From Deltaproteobacteria bacterium (GTDB lineage Bacteria; Lernaellota; Lernaellaia; JACKCT01): a stretch of DNA of 64,000 nt. Positions 1 through 10,696 of the stretch are shown here, piece by piece. Location of the stretch: positions 558,001 through 622,000 of the forward strand of contig JAOSJX010000023.1 of assembly GCA_027493875.1 (NCBI GenBank). Reading direction: 5' to 3'. Position 1 is the first letter of the stretch, and each line of letters begins with the position of its first letter. The position numbers and the translations under genes are program-made. The notes beneath the pieces were generated by a model. That model worked only from the letters and a program-made list of their open reading frames with translations. It was not told where the DNA came from and did no database searches.

Positions 1-647
1 TTCTGATTCCGGCCATCATTCTCGGCATCTGGGCGCAGGCGCGCGTGTCGAGGAGTTTCCGTAAATATTCCAAAGTGCCCTCGGGAACCGGCATGACCGG
101 GGCGCAGGCCGCGCGGCGCGTTCTCGACCGCAACGGCCTGACCGACGTCGGCATCGAGACGATTCCCGGCCGTCTGACCGACCATTACGATCCGCGCGCC
201 AAAGTACTGCGCCTCTCCGCCGCCGTGGCCGAGAACGCGTCCCTCGCGGCGGTCGGCGTCGCGACGCACGAAGCCGGTCACGCGCTGCAGGACAAGGACG
301 GCTACATGCCGATGCGCATCCGGCACACGCTGGTTCCGGTCGCCAACCTCGGCAGCCAGCTTCTCTGGCCCCTCGTCATCGGCGGCTTCTTCATGGGTTG
401 GGGCATTTTACTGCAAATCGGCATCGTGCTCTACGGCGCGGCCGTTCTCTTTCACATCGTGACGCTGCCGGTGGAGTTCAACGCCAGTTCGCGGGCGCTC
501 GCCTCGCTCACGTCCGAAGGCATCCTCGTGCCCGACGAAGTCAAGGGCGCGCGTAAGGTGCTTAGCGCCGCCGCGATGACGTACGTCGCGTCGACGTTGG
601 CGGCCATCCTCACGCTGGTTCGTTTGATTCTTCTGTCGCGGCGGTAA
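1..647 (+). CDS. YugP-like membrane zinc metallopeptidase, 5' end missing
   Basis: The frame is open from base 3 through the left edge, reading LIPAIILGIWAQARV before the first possible internal start, so the gene begins outside the window. The metal-binding motif HEAGH is encoded near bases 267-281. A pair of hydrophobic segments follows, and then EFNAS, a motif that accompanies HExxH in the YugP family of neutral zinc peptidases. A last transmembrane segment lies close to the C-terminus. Proteins of this family sit in the inner membrane and are thought to degrade membrane or misfolded proteins, but substrates are not known to me. The family is clear; the physiological role is not. Confidence 0.85.
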   Translation, partial: LIPAIILGIWAQARVSRSFRKYSKVPSGTGMTGAQAARRVLDRNGLTDVGIETIPGRLTDHYDPRAKVLRLSAAVAENASLAAVGVATHEAGHALQDKDGYMPMRIRHTLVPVANLGSQLLWPLVIGGFFMGWGILLQIGIVLYGAAVLFHIVTLPVEFNASSRALASLTSEGILVPDEVKGARKVLSAAAMTYVASTLAAILTLVRLILLSRR

Positions 648-650
648 GCG

Positions 651-2357
651 TTACCAGAGATCGCGCCCGTCGATGCGAAACACGAATGGGCACAACCTCG
701 CCGGCGCCGGCGTGAGCAGTTCCAACAGCTCCGCGCGGCGCACCAGATCCCGCACTGTTGCGGTTCCGAAAGCGGACGTATTCCCGAGAAGCGGCTCCCA
801 AAAAGAACCGCGCAAATATTCGGCCTGAACCAAACGATAGGGACCCTTCCGGCCCGAGCTTCGCCCGGCCGCGGGCTTCTTCGATCGCTTCGAACAAACC
901 GCCCTCGGCATCCGCCAAGCGGTGCTCGAAGGCTTGCGTTCCGGTAAAGACCCGGCCTTGGGCCGCCGCGCGGATTTCCTTGGACGAGAGTTTCCGCGCG
1001 TCGGCGACCTTTCCCGCGAACACGTCGTAAAAGTGGCGGTTGATCGCCGTCATCCGCGCCCGTTCCGAATCCGAAAACTTTCCGTAGTCCGACAAAATCC
1101 CCGCGTTTTTCCCGACCGCGTAGCGATATTTCGTAACGCCGATTTTGTCATAGAGGCCGCGCATCGACGCTTTGCCGGAAATTACGCCGATCGAGCCGGT
1201 CAACGTCACGCGTTCCGAAAAATGCGTTCGCCCGCCATGGCGAGGTAGTAACCGCCGGAGGCCGCGACGTCGCCCATCGAAACGACAAGGGGGCTTCGCT
1301 TTCGCGAGCCGGACGAGTTCGCGGTGCATGAGATCGCTCGCGCTGCCCGACCCTCCCGGCGACGCGATCCGCAGTACAACGGCTTTGACGCTCTTGTTTT
1401 TACGTAGGGCGCGAACGGCCTTGACGAAGGCGCGTTGCGGCACGTGCACCGACCCCTGACGGCCGGTCCTGTCCGTGATCGGCCCGGCGGCGGTCAAAAT
1501 CGCCAACCGCGGATCGTTGCGTATGTAGGAGACGAGCGCCCGTCGCGTCGTCATCAATCGCTCGTGTTTGGCGGGTTTGACGGCGACGCGTTTGCCGAAT
1601 TCCGTTTTCAGCGAGGCCATGACCTCGTCCTCGTACGCGATGCCGTCCACGAAGCCCGCTTCCTTCGCCTCCTCCGGCGTATACGGCCCGCCATCGAGCC
1701 ACGCCCGGACCTTTTCCGGTGTCACGCCGCGGTATTCCGCGATCGACGCGGCGGCTTGCGCGGCGAGATCATTGACGAGCGACGTCATCATCTCGCGCGC
1801 CGGGCGCGTCGGTCCGGAGCGGGTGAACATCTCGGCGGCGTTTTTGAACTTTCCTTCGTTGAGAAGATCGGCCTCAACGCCGAGCTTGCCGAGCAGGTCG
1901 CCCAAAAAAAATCGGCTCCATCGCCAGACCCGTCAGAAAGATCATCGACGCCGGCGACGCCACGATCCGCCCGGTGGCGGACGCCACGAGGATCTCGGCC
2001 AGACCACCGCTTTCGACGAGGGCCACGACATCTTTCCCCGCGTTTTTTTATTTCGCGGACGCGGCGCGCGATCTCCGTCGATCGCGCCAACCCGAGGCCA
2101 TTGGCCGTGATGACGATCACCACGGTTTCAATACGGCGGTCCGCGGCCACCAGACGAAGGCGCTCGACCAGCGTCGGAAAGTCCATGCGCACCCGGCGCA
2201 CCAGACGCATCGTCGGGCCCGGCACCGTCTCGGGATACGCGCCGCTAAGGCGCAGAACGTAAGTGTTGTACCGCGCGGACCGCCGGACGATCGCGTCGTA
2301 GACGAGAACGGGCGCCGCCACCAAGGCTCTCAAGATTCGACCGATAACCGATGGCAC
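651..2357 (-). CDS. sppA: Signal peptide peptidase SppA (S49), several frameshifts
   Basis: SppA cleaves leftover signal peptides in the inner membrane. The start at 2357 gives a short hydrophobic N-terminus and then the non-catalytic half of a long (67 kDa-type) S49 peptidase. The serine half carries the reconstructed segment MGDVAASGGYYLA around 1230-1290, which holds the catalytic Ser, followed by LTGSIGVISGK and an interface segment ending near 900. At least five indels break the frame: the T run at 2043-2049, the A run at 1904-1911, two shifts at about 1290 and 1222, and one near 850. Restored length is about 565 residues, normal for the long form. It is divergent from the DUF4388 gene. 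The breaks look like sequence errors, although true decay cannot be excluded. Confidence 0.8.
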
Positions 2358-2434
2358 GAAAAAAAGGCCTCCGAGGTTTTTTTACTCCCCGATACCAAGC
2401 CCGCGGGCGCGTTTCGTGTCAAGCCCGCCCGCCG

Positions 2435-2462
2435 TTGACTTGCTCCCGCGTTGGCCCATAGT
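2435..2462 (+). promoter_or_regulatory. Candidate sigma-70-type promoter for the DUF4388 gene
   Basis: TTGACT at 2435-2440 and CATAGT at 2457-2462 are separated by 16 bases. Transcription would begin about 7 bases later, almost at the ATG at 2471. No Shine-Dalgarno sequence precedes that ATG, so the mRNA may be leaderless. This is pattern matching only. Confidence 0.35.
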
Positions 2463-2470
2463 AGTTTTTT

Positions 2471-4306
2471 ATGCCCGCACCGGTTGCAACGCAGATCCCG
2501 AAGCTGAATACGGCGGTGGATTTCGGCTCCCTGGCCATTTCCCTCACCGAACGGGATACGCTCATCCTCTCGCGCGTCAACGGGATCTCCTCGCTGGCCG
2601 ACCTTTCCAAAGGACTGCGCATCTCGATCGCCGAGTTGACGGAGATCATCGCGCGGCTCGCCGCGCACGATCTGATCCGTTTTGACGACGCCGCGTTCGT
2701 GGACCAATTGCTCGCCCGCAAACGTCCGGCGAAGAAAGCCGCTCCCCCCGCGGAGCGCGCCGCCAAGGCATCGGTCCCTCAAGAGGCGGACGAACCAGTT
2801 GTCGATGCCCGGACGTCGCGCGTCCTGCGCCAGGGTGACTGGACGGTCGACACGGTGGCGCGCGTGGTCGCGCAGTTTTATGCTGAGCACGCCACGGGCG
2901 TCCTCTCCATCCGCTACGACCCGAACCATTCAAAAAATCTTTTCTTTGAAAACGGGCGTCTCATCCAGGTCACGAGCCGGCCTTTCGATCCCGGCCAATG
3001 CCTCGGCCGGGTCCTTCAACGGATCGGCAAACTCCGCCAACAGGACGTGGTGGAATCGCTCGTCCGCCGCAAGCAAACGGACAACCTGCAAGGCCGGATT
3101 CTCGTGGAAATGAATGTGATCTCGCCGAAGGAGTTGGAGGATGTGCTCGCGCGTCAGGCCGAGCTCAAGTTGCGCGACATCTTTACGCTGTGGCAGGAGG
3201 GCGTGTGGGATTTCCGCGCGGTGGAATCCTTCGGCCCCGAGCTGGCGCGGGTCGACCTGGATCTGCCCCGCCTGCTCTATTCCTTGATATGGAAATATTA
3301 CGACTTCGACACGCGCGAGGATGAGACCGGCCGCGGCATGCGCGCCAAGGTCATCGGCGCGGACCATCGCGCGGTCTTCGCGATTGAAGATATCTCGGAC
3401 AACCCGCACGTGAGCAAAGCGTGGCACGAGGTGATGGACAAAGATACGCCGTTCCAGCGATTGGAAGTCATCGCGCGCATGAAATCGGACACGCTCGACC
3501 GCTTCGTCCGAACGCTTTCTCTTCTGGGCCTCGCGGTGATCCTCGATCGCCCGCGGGCCGGCGACGCGAGCGGGCGCATCAAGCTCTTACGCGACCGGTT
3601 GACGCAAGCGCTTCAGTCCAATCATTTCGACATTCTCGGCATTCATTGGAACGCGACGACCCGCGATATCCAACGAGCCTACGAAAAAGCCGGCGAGGAG
3701 CGGGAAAAAGCGCTGCGCGGCGCGGAAACCTCGGAGGAACGCGACCTGATCGAACGTTTTTTCGAGCGGCAGGAAAAGGCCTTCGACGAGTTGCAGCACC
3801 GAAAGCGGCGCTATGAATACCGCGTCAAAACCTTCGGCGAATCGTTCGTCCTTACGCATATCGAGTTACACCGGCAAAAAGCGGAGAGTCTCCTTTTTAC
3901 GAAGGAGGATTATCTGAAGGCCGCCGTTGAGTTCGAAAACGCCATCGAAATCGACCCGGACAACGCGGACTTTTACGCCGAATACGGCCTCGCCCGCTTC
4001 CTGGCCAGCTACCCGAGCAAATCCGACGGCGTGCGTCAGGCGCGCCGGTCGCTGTCGCGGTCGTTGAACATGGCCCCGGAAACGGAAATGCCGCATCTTT
4101 GCGCGGGGATCGTCGCGCTCAAAATCAAAGACCCGAAAGCGGCGGCGATCTGTTTTCAACGCGTGCAAGCCATCAACGCCGCCAACGCCCTGGCGGGTTA
4201 TTACCTTCACGAAATCGAAACGGGCAAGCCGTCGGAAGACGATTTGGACCGCGCCACCAAAACGTTCCTCACCGAGCGCGACCGTCGTCTGCGCCGGGGC
4301 GCCTGA
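2471..4306 (+). CDS. DUF4388 (PatA N-terminal) protein with degenerate J-like domain and TPR tail
   Basis: This intact 611-residue protein looks like a cytoplasmic signalling or scaffold protein. Residues about 20-75 resemble a helical wHTH-like module. A charged Ala/Lys linker at 80-105 leads to a DUF4388/PatA N-terminal-type region at about 115-270 (TGVLSIRYD, FFENGRLIQVTS). Residues about 380-455 resemble a J-domain beginning HFDILGIHWNATT, but the HPD tripeptide needed to stimulate DnaK is absent. The C-terminal 150 residues read as TPR-type helices (KAAVEFENAIEIDPDNADFY). DUF4388 proteins are common in Myxococcota-like bacteria, often beside two-component systems. It is followed after 6 bases by the TMTC-like gene, suggesting an operon. 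Confidence 0.75.
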   Translation: MPAPVATQIPKLNTAVDFGSLAISLTERDTLILSRVNGISSLADLSKGLRISIAELTEIIARLAAHDLIRFDDAAFVDQLLARKRPAKKAAPPAERAAKASVPQEADEPVVDARTSRVLRQGDWTVDTVARVVAQFYAEHATGVLSIRYDPNHSKNLFFENGRLIQVTSRPFDPGQCLGRVLQRIGKLRQQDVVESLVRRKQTDNLQGRILVEMNVISPKELEDVLARQAELKLRDIFTLWQEGVWDFRAVESFGPELARVDLDLPRLLYSLIWKYYDFDTREDETGRGMRAKVIGADHRAVFAIEDISDNPHVSKAWHEVMDKDTPFQRLEVIARMKSDTLDRFVRTLSLLGLAVILDRPRAGDASGRIKLLRDRLTQALQSNHFDILGIHWNATTRDIQRAYEKAGEEREKALRGAETSEERDLIERFFERQEKAFDELQHRKRRYEYRVKTFGESFVLTHIELHRQKAESLLFTKEDYLKAAVEFENAIEIDPDNADFYAEYGLARFLASYPSKSDGVRQARRSLSRSLNMAPETEMPHLCAGIVALKIKDPKAAAICFQRVQAINAANALAGYYLHEIETGKPSEDDLDRATKTFLTERDRRLRRGA

Positions 4307-4312
4307 CGGCGG

Positions 4313-5863
4313 ATGGATGTGAACGGCGACGCCGGCGCGCATCGTTTGAAAAGCGCGACGTCGGTGTGGCTCGCGGCGATCGCCGTCCTGGGGACGCTGG
4401 CGTTTCACGGTTACCTCCGGGCCGACTGGCTCTACGACGATCACGTGCTGATCGTGGAAAGCTCCTGGTACGAGCGTCCGCTCGCGTTCGGCGATCTGAC
4501 GTCGGATCTCGGGAAACCTCTGACCGGACGGAAGATCGGATACTGGCGCCCGGGCGAACTGCTGCTTTTCCGCGCGGCGCACGCCGTCTTCGCGAAAGAC
4601 CCTTTTGGTTGGCGCGCCTTGACGCTGTCGCTTCATCTCGCCGCAGCGTTCGCCCTCTTTTTCTGGGCGCGGCGGATTCTCGGCGACGAGCGCTCCGCCG
4701 GCTTGGCCGCGCTGTTGTTCGCCGTCCACCCCGCGCATGGCGAAATCATCGCCGTCGCCAACCAGATGAACTCCGCCGCGGAGGGTCTGCTCGTCTTTCT
4801 CGCGCTTTACTTTTTCACACGCGGATCTCTTACGGCCGGCGCCGGAGCCTGCGCTGCCGCCGTCGCGTTGAGGGAGAGCGGCGTGATGATTCCGTTCGCG
4901 ATGTTTTGGCTCGCGCTGACGGACAAGGGGCGCCGCTCGGAACACCGCCGCGCCGCCGTGGCGTCGTTTGCCGTCGTCATCTGTTATCTGGCGGCGCGCA
5001 CGGCGGTTGTCGGGCTGTCCGTCCAATCGGCCTCCTCCCCGATCCTTTGTTTACCCGCGTTGGCGTTTCCCTCGCGCTCGCGGCACGCACCGCTTTTCTG
5101 CCGCTGCCGTCTTTTTTATCGATCCGTCACGGATCGCCGGACGGCGGGACGATGATCGTCGCCGGTTGGATCACGGTGGTCGCGGTCACCGCGTGGATTG
5201 TACGTGGCCTCGGAGAGCGCGGCCCATCGAACGGCGCCACAACACCCGCGATGCTCGCCGGCCTGGCCGGTATCTTCTACGCGCCCTATGCCGGCCTTTT
5301 TCCGGCGAACATTCTGTTTTCGGAACACTACGTTTACGTACCGCTCGGTATTCTTTTGACGGCGATTGTCCTTGCCTTCCGGCGGGCGCGGGCGCCGATC
5401 GCAACCATGACGGCGGCGGTCGCGATTGGCGCTCTCGCGCTTATCGCGTTTCTTCGCGCGCCCGTTTTTGAAAACGACGGCACCGTCTTCGCCGACGCGG
5501 CGGCCAAATACCCGAACGAGCCGGCCGTGTATTCAAATCTCGGCGGTTATCACGCGCGCCGCGGAAGGCTCGAAGACGCCGTCAGCGCCTACGGGAAAGC
5601 GCTCGAGCTTCGCGAAGGCCGCGACGACGACCTGTGGGATCGTCTCGGCGACGTGCTTTACCGCCACGGAGACGTCGCGCGCGCGGAACAATGTTTCGTT
5701 CGCGCCGGCATCGCCGGCGAACCGAATCTCGCGGTGGTCTTGTTCAACGAAAGCCGCACGGACGAGCTCCGCCAACGCATCGACGCGATGGTGCGCCATC
5801 ACCCCGCCGACGCGCGTCTTCGCGAAATCGAGCGGCTTCTCAAAAAAGCCCGGCAACCCTTGA
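4313..5863 (+). CDS. TMTC-like membrane protein with C-terminal TPRs, frameshifted
   Basis: This is a polytopic inner-membrane protein with the GT-C-like layout of TMTC/DUF1736-type proteins. It has an N-terminal helix, a periplasmic Asp pair (WLYDDHVLI), the YWRPGELLLF segment, and many transmembrane helices including ALLFAVHPAHGEIIAVANQ. The C-terminal 130 residues hold about two TPRs (NEPAVYSNLGGYHARRG). A missing base near 5035-5042 shifts the frame. A second shift in the A run at 5842-5847 would give the stop at 5861-5863; without it the frame runs to 6000 and overlaps the next gene by 80 bases, which is unlikely. Related proteins transfer sugars from lipid carriers, but activity here is unproven. 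Confidence 0.7.
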
Positions 5864-5920
5864 TCTGGCCGGTCCGCCGTGTTACCAGACGCCCTTTCTT
5901 CGCGACGGTAAGGAGCTTTT

Positions 5921-7079
5921 GTGGCCAAGAAAAAACCGGATATCGCGACGCGCAGCGTGCATACGGGCGTCAAGGTCGATACGTCCTACCGGTCCCGTGA
6001 CGACGCCGATCTATCCCACGTCGACTTTTGAGTTCGTCGCGCCGGGCAAAACCACCGGCTTCGACTACACCCGCTCGGGCAACCCGACCCGGTCCGCGCT
6101 CGAAGCCAATCTGGCCGAACTCGAGGGCGGGACGATGTGCCGCGCCACGTGCACCGGGATGGCCGCGGTTTCGACGGTCATGTTCCTGTTTACCGCGGGC
6201 GACCACGTCATCGCGGGCAATGATATCTACGGCGGCACCTACCGCCTCTTCGCCGACGTCATGCGCGCGTTCAACGTGACGTTCAGCTTCGTCGACATGG
6301 GTGACCCGGCCGCCATCCGCAAGGCGGTCCGCCAACGCACCCGCGCGATTTGGATCGAGACGCCGAGCAACCCGCTGCTCCGCCTGACCGACATTCGCGA
6401 AGTCGTCAAGATCGCGCGCCGCCACAAGCTGCTGACGATTGCGGACAACACGTTTTGCAGCCCCGTCCTGCAGCGCCCGCTGGACTTCGGCGTGGACGTT
6501 GTCGTGCATTCGACGACGAAGTACCTTAACGGCCACAGCGACGTGGTGGGCGGCGCGATCATCGCGCGAAACAAGGCGCTCGGCGAACGCCTGGCGTATC
6601 TGACCAACGCGCTCGGCACGGCGTGTTCGCCCTTCGATGCCTTCCTCGTGCTGCGCGGCGTAAAGACCCTCACGCACCGGATGAAGGCCCACGTCGAAAA
6701 CGCGCAGGCCGTGGCTGAATTTCTCGCCGCCCACAAGCGCGTCGAAAAAGTCTATTACCCCGGACTGTCCGATTATCCGCAGCGCGATTTAATGCGCCGC
6801 CAGATGAAGGCGGCCGGCGGGATGCTGTCTTTCGACATCAAGGGCGGCCGCAAAGCCGCGGAGCGATTTGTGATGCGGACCAAGCTGTTTACATTGGCCG
6901 AATCGCTCGGCGGCGTCGAGTCGCTCATCGAGATCCCCGAGAGCATGAGCCATGCTTCCATGAGCGCCCGCGCCCGCGCCGAGGCCGGGATCAAACCGGG
7001 TAATATCCGCGTATCGGTCGGCATCGAATCGGCCACGGATCTGATCGACGATCTGACGCAGGCTTTGGACCAAAACTAG
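5921..7079 (+). CDS. Cystathionine gamma-synthase/lyase family PLP enzyme
   Basis: This is a PLP-dependent enzyme of Cys/Met metabolism that makes or cleaves cystathionine, or sulfhydrylates an O-acylhomoserine. A good ribosome site (AAGGAG) precedes the GTG at 5921, giving VAKKKPDIATRSVHTGVKVD. One base is missing in the CCC run near 5994, after which TTPIYPTSTF follows. The PLP lysine lies in VVHSTTKYLNGHSDV. The C-terminal SLGGVESLIEIPESMSHASM is typical of the cystathionine synthase/lyase branch. Restored length is about 386 residues, which is normal. Sequence alone does not separate synthase from lyase, and no other methionine gene is nearby. Confidence 0.82.
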
Positions 7080-7080
7080 G

Positions 7081-7118
7081 GCCCGCTTCCGCGCGGGCGG
7101 AAACGGGCCTCGTCTTTT
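7081..7118 (+). terminator. Rho-independent terminator after the PLP enzyme
   Basis: GCCCGCTTCCGC at 7081-7092 pairs with GCGGAAACGGGC at 7097-7108 with one G-T wobble and a 4-base loop. The sequence then runs into CTCGTCTTTT. It sits directly behind the stop codon at 7077-7079. Confidence 0.75.
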
Positions 7119-7136
7119 CGGGACGCGCTACGTGGG

Positions 7137-7478
7137 CTACAACGCCGTCATGGCCAGTTGATAGCGCTTCTTGCCGAGATAGGTCACCACGGCTTCAACG
7201 TTTTTGCCCTTGCTCGACTCGACGGAAAATCGCTTCGTCTTGTTCTTTTTCAGCTTTTTGATTTTCGACTGCTCGCTGCTCGAAAAGCTGATCTTTCCCC
7301 ACTGCGTGCTGATCTTCTTTCCGAGTTCGTCCTTTTCGACGTGAACCGTCTGGGCGTATTTGCCCAGGCTCATATTCTTGGCGTCATCGATGCTGCCGGG
7401 CATCTTGCAGGCCGGGAAAACAGCCGCGATAAACGCCACCGTCATCACGGCGGCCAGGGCACGTAGGGCGCGTTTCAT
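7137..7478 (-). CDS. Small secreted lipoprotein, function unknown
   Basis: The start at 7478 is chosen because GGAGGAG lies just upstream on the minus strand and because the product then begins with a classical signal peptide, MKRALRALAAVMTVAFIAAV, followed by FPAC as lipobox. The mature part is about 90 residues, Lys- and Ser-rich (KIKKLKKNKTKRF), and predicted to form a small beta domain. I do not recognise the family. It stands alone between two convergent or divergent neighbours with no operon partner. An in-frame extension to 7613 exists but would bury the signal peptide, so it was rejected. Confidence 0.6.
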   Translation of the reverse strand: MKRALRALAAVMTVAFIAAVFPACKMPGSIDDAKNMSLGKYAQTVHVEKDELGKKISTQWGKISFSSSEQSKIKKLKKNKTKRFSVESSKGKNVEAVVTYLGKKRYQLAMTAL

Positions 7479-7627
7479 AAGCTCCTCCAGGTGATTCATG
7501 ATACGCGGTCGCACATTGGCGGTCATCTTACCGTGCCGCGCCCCCTTTGAAAACCGCTCGGGCCTCTCCGCTTTCCGGGCGCGGTCCTTTCTTCTATGAT
7601 GGAGGGCCACCAAACTACCGGAAATCG

Positions 7628-8428
7628 ATGGACGACCTGACGGAGAAACAGCCGGGGATCGCCGAAATCGCGCGCGACGTGGTCCGGGCCGCGCAGCGCG
7701 TGCTCGATCCCAAATTGCTCGGCCCGGCCGTCGGCGACAAGATCCTCCAACTCGACGACGACCGCGTCGTTGCTGTGATCGAGCAGATTCACGGCCACGC
7801 CGGCGACGGCGATGCGGAAGCCAAGGCCGCCTGGGGCGCGCTGATGCATCCCGAGGCTTTCGTCGAACGCCTCGACGCCTTTCGCCGCAGCCGCATCTAT
7901 CACATCGCCGCCCGCCTCGAGTGCGAGGCGACGCTCGCGCTTTTTTCCGCCGGCGAAGCCGCGCGCCGCAGCCGTGAAGAGGAGCATTCCTTTCTCGTCT
8001 ACGGCCTCGCCGACGACGCGGTCGGCGAACGCATGTCCAAGGCGCGCCGCCCGGACCGCGACGTCCGGACGCAGGCCAGCTACGACACGGACCCGCGCGT
8101 CATCGTCAATCTCCTCGAAAACCCGCGCACCACCGAAATGGACGTCGTGCGGATCGCCGCGCGCCGCCCGGCCGACGCGTCGGTGTTGACGGTCATTTTT
8201 CGCAACAAGAAATGGATTGCGCGCTACATCGTCAAAGTCGCCCTTGCGCGCAACCCGTACACGCCCAATAACATGAGCCGCAATCTGCTTCCGCAGCTCC
8301 TGCTCAAAGATCTTCTGGAAATCCGGGACGACGCGGCGCTGCACGCGTCGGTCCGAAAGGCCGCGGATCGACTCATCAAGATCAAACGCCGGCGGAAGCT
8401 CGACGAGTTCGAAAAATTGGTGAACTGA
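7628..8428 (+). CDS. Unrecognised all-helical protein, possibly HEAT-like repeats
   Basis: The ATG at 7628 (MDDLTEKQPGIAEIARDVV) begins an intact 266-residue protein without signal peptide or membrane segment. The second half contains a repeated pattern of paired helices with small residues at turns (LLENPRTTEMDVVRIAARRP, then ALARNPYTPNNMSRNLLPQL), as in HEAT or LRV-type superhelices. The C-terminus is basic (IKIKRRRKLDEF). The next gene, recD2, starts 28 bases later, so the two may be co-transcribed. I cannot name the family. A longer reading from 7547 is possible but lacks coding character. Confidence 0.6.
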   Translation: MDDLTEKQPGIAEIARDVVRAAQRVLDPKLLGPAVGDKILQLDDDRVVAVIEQIHGHAGDGDAEAKAAWGALMHPEAFVERLDAFRRSRIYHIAARLECEATLALFSAGEAARRSREEEHSFLVYGLADDAVGERMSKARRPDRDVRTQASYDTDPRVIVNLLENPRTTEMDVVRIAARRPADASVLTVIFRNKKWIARYIVKVALARNPYTPNNMSRNLLPQLLLKDLLEIRDDAALHASVRKAADRLIKIKRRRKLDEFEKLVN

Positions 8429-8456
8429 TCTTCCGTCCCGCGCCGCACGTGCTAGG

Positions 8457-10641
8457 ATGCCCCGCTCGATGACGAAAGCCTCCTCCATCACCGGGGCCGT
8501 TGTTCGCGTCATCTTCGAAAACGAGGAAGACGGTTTCGCGATCTGCGCCTTTGCGCCGGACGGAAGCGCCGGCGAAATCGTAATCGTCGGAAACCTGTTC
8601 GACGTCGCCGCCGGCGAACGTCTCCACGTTCGCGGATCGTGGGAGCAAACCCGCCGCGGCCCCCGCCTCGTGATCGAATCGTATGAGCCGCTGCTGCCGC
8701 AAACCGCGGAAGGCATCCAGCGCTATCTCGGTTCCGGCATCGTTCCCGGCATCGGCCCCGTCAACGCAAAACGGATCGTCAAAACATTCGGAGAGGCGGC
8801 CCTGCAAGTTCTGGACGAAACTCCCGAGCGCCTGCGCGAAGTGGAGGGGATCGGCCCTAAGCGCTCCGCGGCTATCGCCGAATCATGGCAGCGGCGCAAG
8901 TCGCTTCGCAACCTCAGCGTCTTTCTCCAGGGCGCCGGCCTATCGCCGACGCTGGCTCCGAAGATCGTCAAAGCGCTCGGGGCCCAGGCCATCCGGACCG
9001 TGCGCGACGACCCCTACCAACTTGCGCTCCGCGTCCATGGGATCGGATTCCAGTCGGCCGACCGCGTCGCCGCGTCGCTCGGCATCGAACGCGCCTCGCC
9101 CAAACGCGCCGCCGGCGCCATCGCGCACGCGCTCACCCTGCTTGCCGACGAAGGTCACAGCGCGTATCCGCAGCGCCGCCTGGAGCAATACGTCTGCGAG
9201 TCCTTCGAGGTACCGGAGGAGTCGTTCGCCCGCGCCCTCGCCGATCTCGATGAGGCGGGATTTATCCGCATCGACCGATCCGACGAGTACGCCGAGCCCT
9301 TTGTCTACCTCACGACGCAATGGGAAGCCGAACGCGAAGCCGCGGATCTGCTCCGCCGCCAGGCCGACGCGCCGTCGCGCCTGCGGAAATTCGACGCCGG
9401 GCGCGCGTTGCAATGGCTCAAACAGCGCGGCGATCTGGCGCTCTCCGACCGGCAGGCCGAAGCGGTTGTCGCCGCGTGCACGGAAAAAAGTTCTCGTCGT
9501 CACCGGCGGACCCGGCACGGGGAAGACGACGATCATCAAATCGATTCTCGACGTGCTCGGCGTTCTGAAAGGCGAAGGACTGCTCGCGGCGCCCACGGGC
9601 CGCGCCGCCAAACGGCTGTCCGAAACGACCGGCCACGAGGCGAAAACGCTGCACCGCCTCCTCGCCCTGCGTCCGGGCGCCGAACACCATGCAGGCAGGA
9701 TCACGGTCGACCCCGACGTGTTTATCGTCGATGAAGCCAGCATGGTCGACCTCACACTGATGGCGGCTATTCTTCGTTCCCTCGCGCCGCACACGCATCT
9801 CGTGCTCGTCGGCGACGTCGACCAACTTCCCTCCGTCGGGGCGGGCGACGTGCTGCGCGACATCATCCGGAGCGAGCGCTTCCGCGTCGTGACGCTGAAC
9901 GAAATTTTCCGGCAAGACGCGGAAAGCCTCATCGTCGCCAACGCCCACCGCATTCTCGCCGGGGGCGATCTCTCGCTTCCCGACAAGGGCGACGACGCCG
10001 ATTTTCACTTCATCGTGCGGGACAACCCGGCCGGCGCCGTCGGCACGATCGTCGATCTCGTCGCGGATCGGTTGCCCGCCCGATTCGGCCTCGATCCGGT
10101 GCGCGATATCGTTGTGCTCAGCCCCATGCACAAAGGTGACACGGGAGTAAAGAAGCTCAACGAGGCGCTTCAACAACGCCTCAACCCGCACGGCCCGGCC
10201 GTCGAGCGCGGCGGCGCCGTCTTTCGCGCCGGCGACCGCGTTCTTCAAACGGCCAACGATTACGACCGCGAGATTTTCAACGGCGACCTCGGCGTGATCG
10301 TCCACGCCGATCCGGCCGAGCGCCGCCTCGTCGTCGATTTCGACGGCCGGCGCGTCACGGTGGAAGGCGCGGAACTCGGCGACCTCGCCCCGGCCTACGC
10401 CATCAGCGTGCATAAATCGCAGGGTTCCGAATATCCCGCGGTGGTCATCGCCCTGTCCACGTACCATTTCGTCATGCTGAAACGGAATTTACTGTACACC
10501 GCGATCACGCGGGCGAAAAAGCTGGTCGTCATCGTCGGCAGCCGCCGTGCTCTGGAACGGGCGATCGCCAACAACGAGGTCGGCCGCCGCTACGGCCTGC
10601 TCCGCGAACGTCTCGCGCGCACCGGGCGCGGCGCCTTGTAG
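8457..10641 (+). CDS. recD2: RecD2-type ATP-dependent DNA helicase, one frameshift
   Basis: RecD2 is a 5'-3' superfamily 1B helicase acting in DNA repair without RecBC. An N-terminal OB-like domain and helix-hairpin-helix repeats (GSGIVPGIGPVNAKRIV, VEGIGPKRSAAIAE) occupy about the first 200 residues. After the A6 run at 9484-9489, where one base must be corrected, come Walker A (GGPGTGKTT), Walker B (DEASMVD), the QLPSVGAGDVL motif and the C-terminal AYAISVHKSQGSEYPAVV and YTAITRAK motifs. Restored length is about 728 residues, typical for RecD2. ATG codons at 8457 and 8469 are both possible starts. Confidence 0.9.
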
Positions 10642-10696
10642 GGTCCCGGAAAACGCCTTAGCATCGGAGCGCTCTCGGAACACTTGAGGAGGGAAC

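Noticed and set aside
9484-9489. Programmed ribosomal frameshifting
   Set aside because: The same kind of break occurs in over thirty genes at ordinary homopolymers, with no stimulatory structure, so sequence error explains it better.
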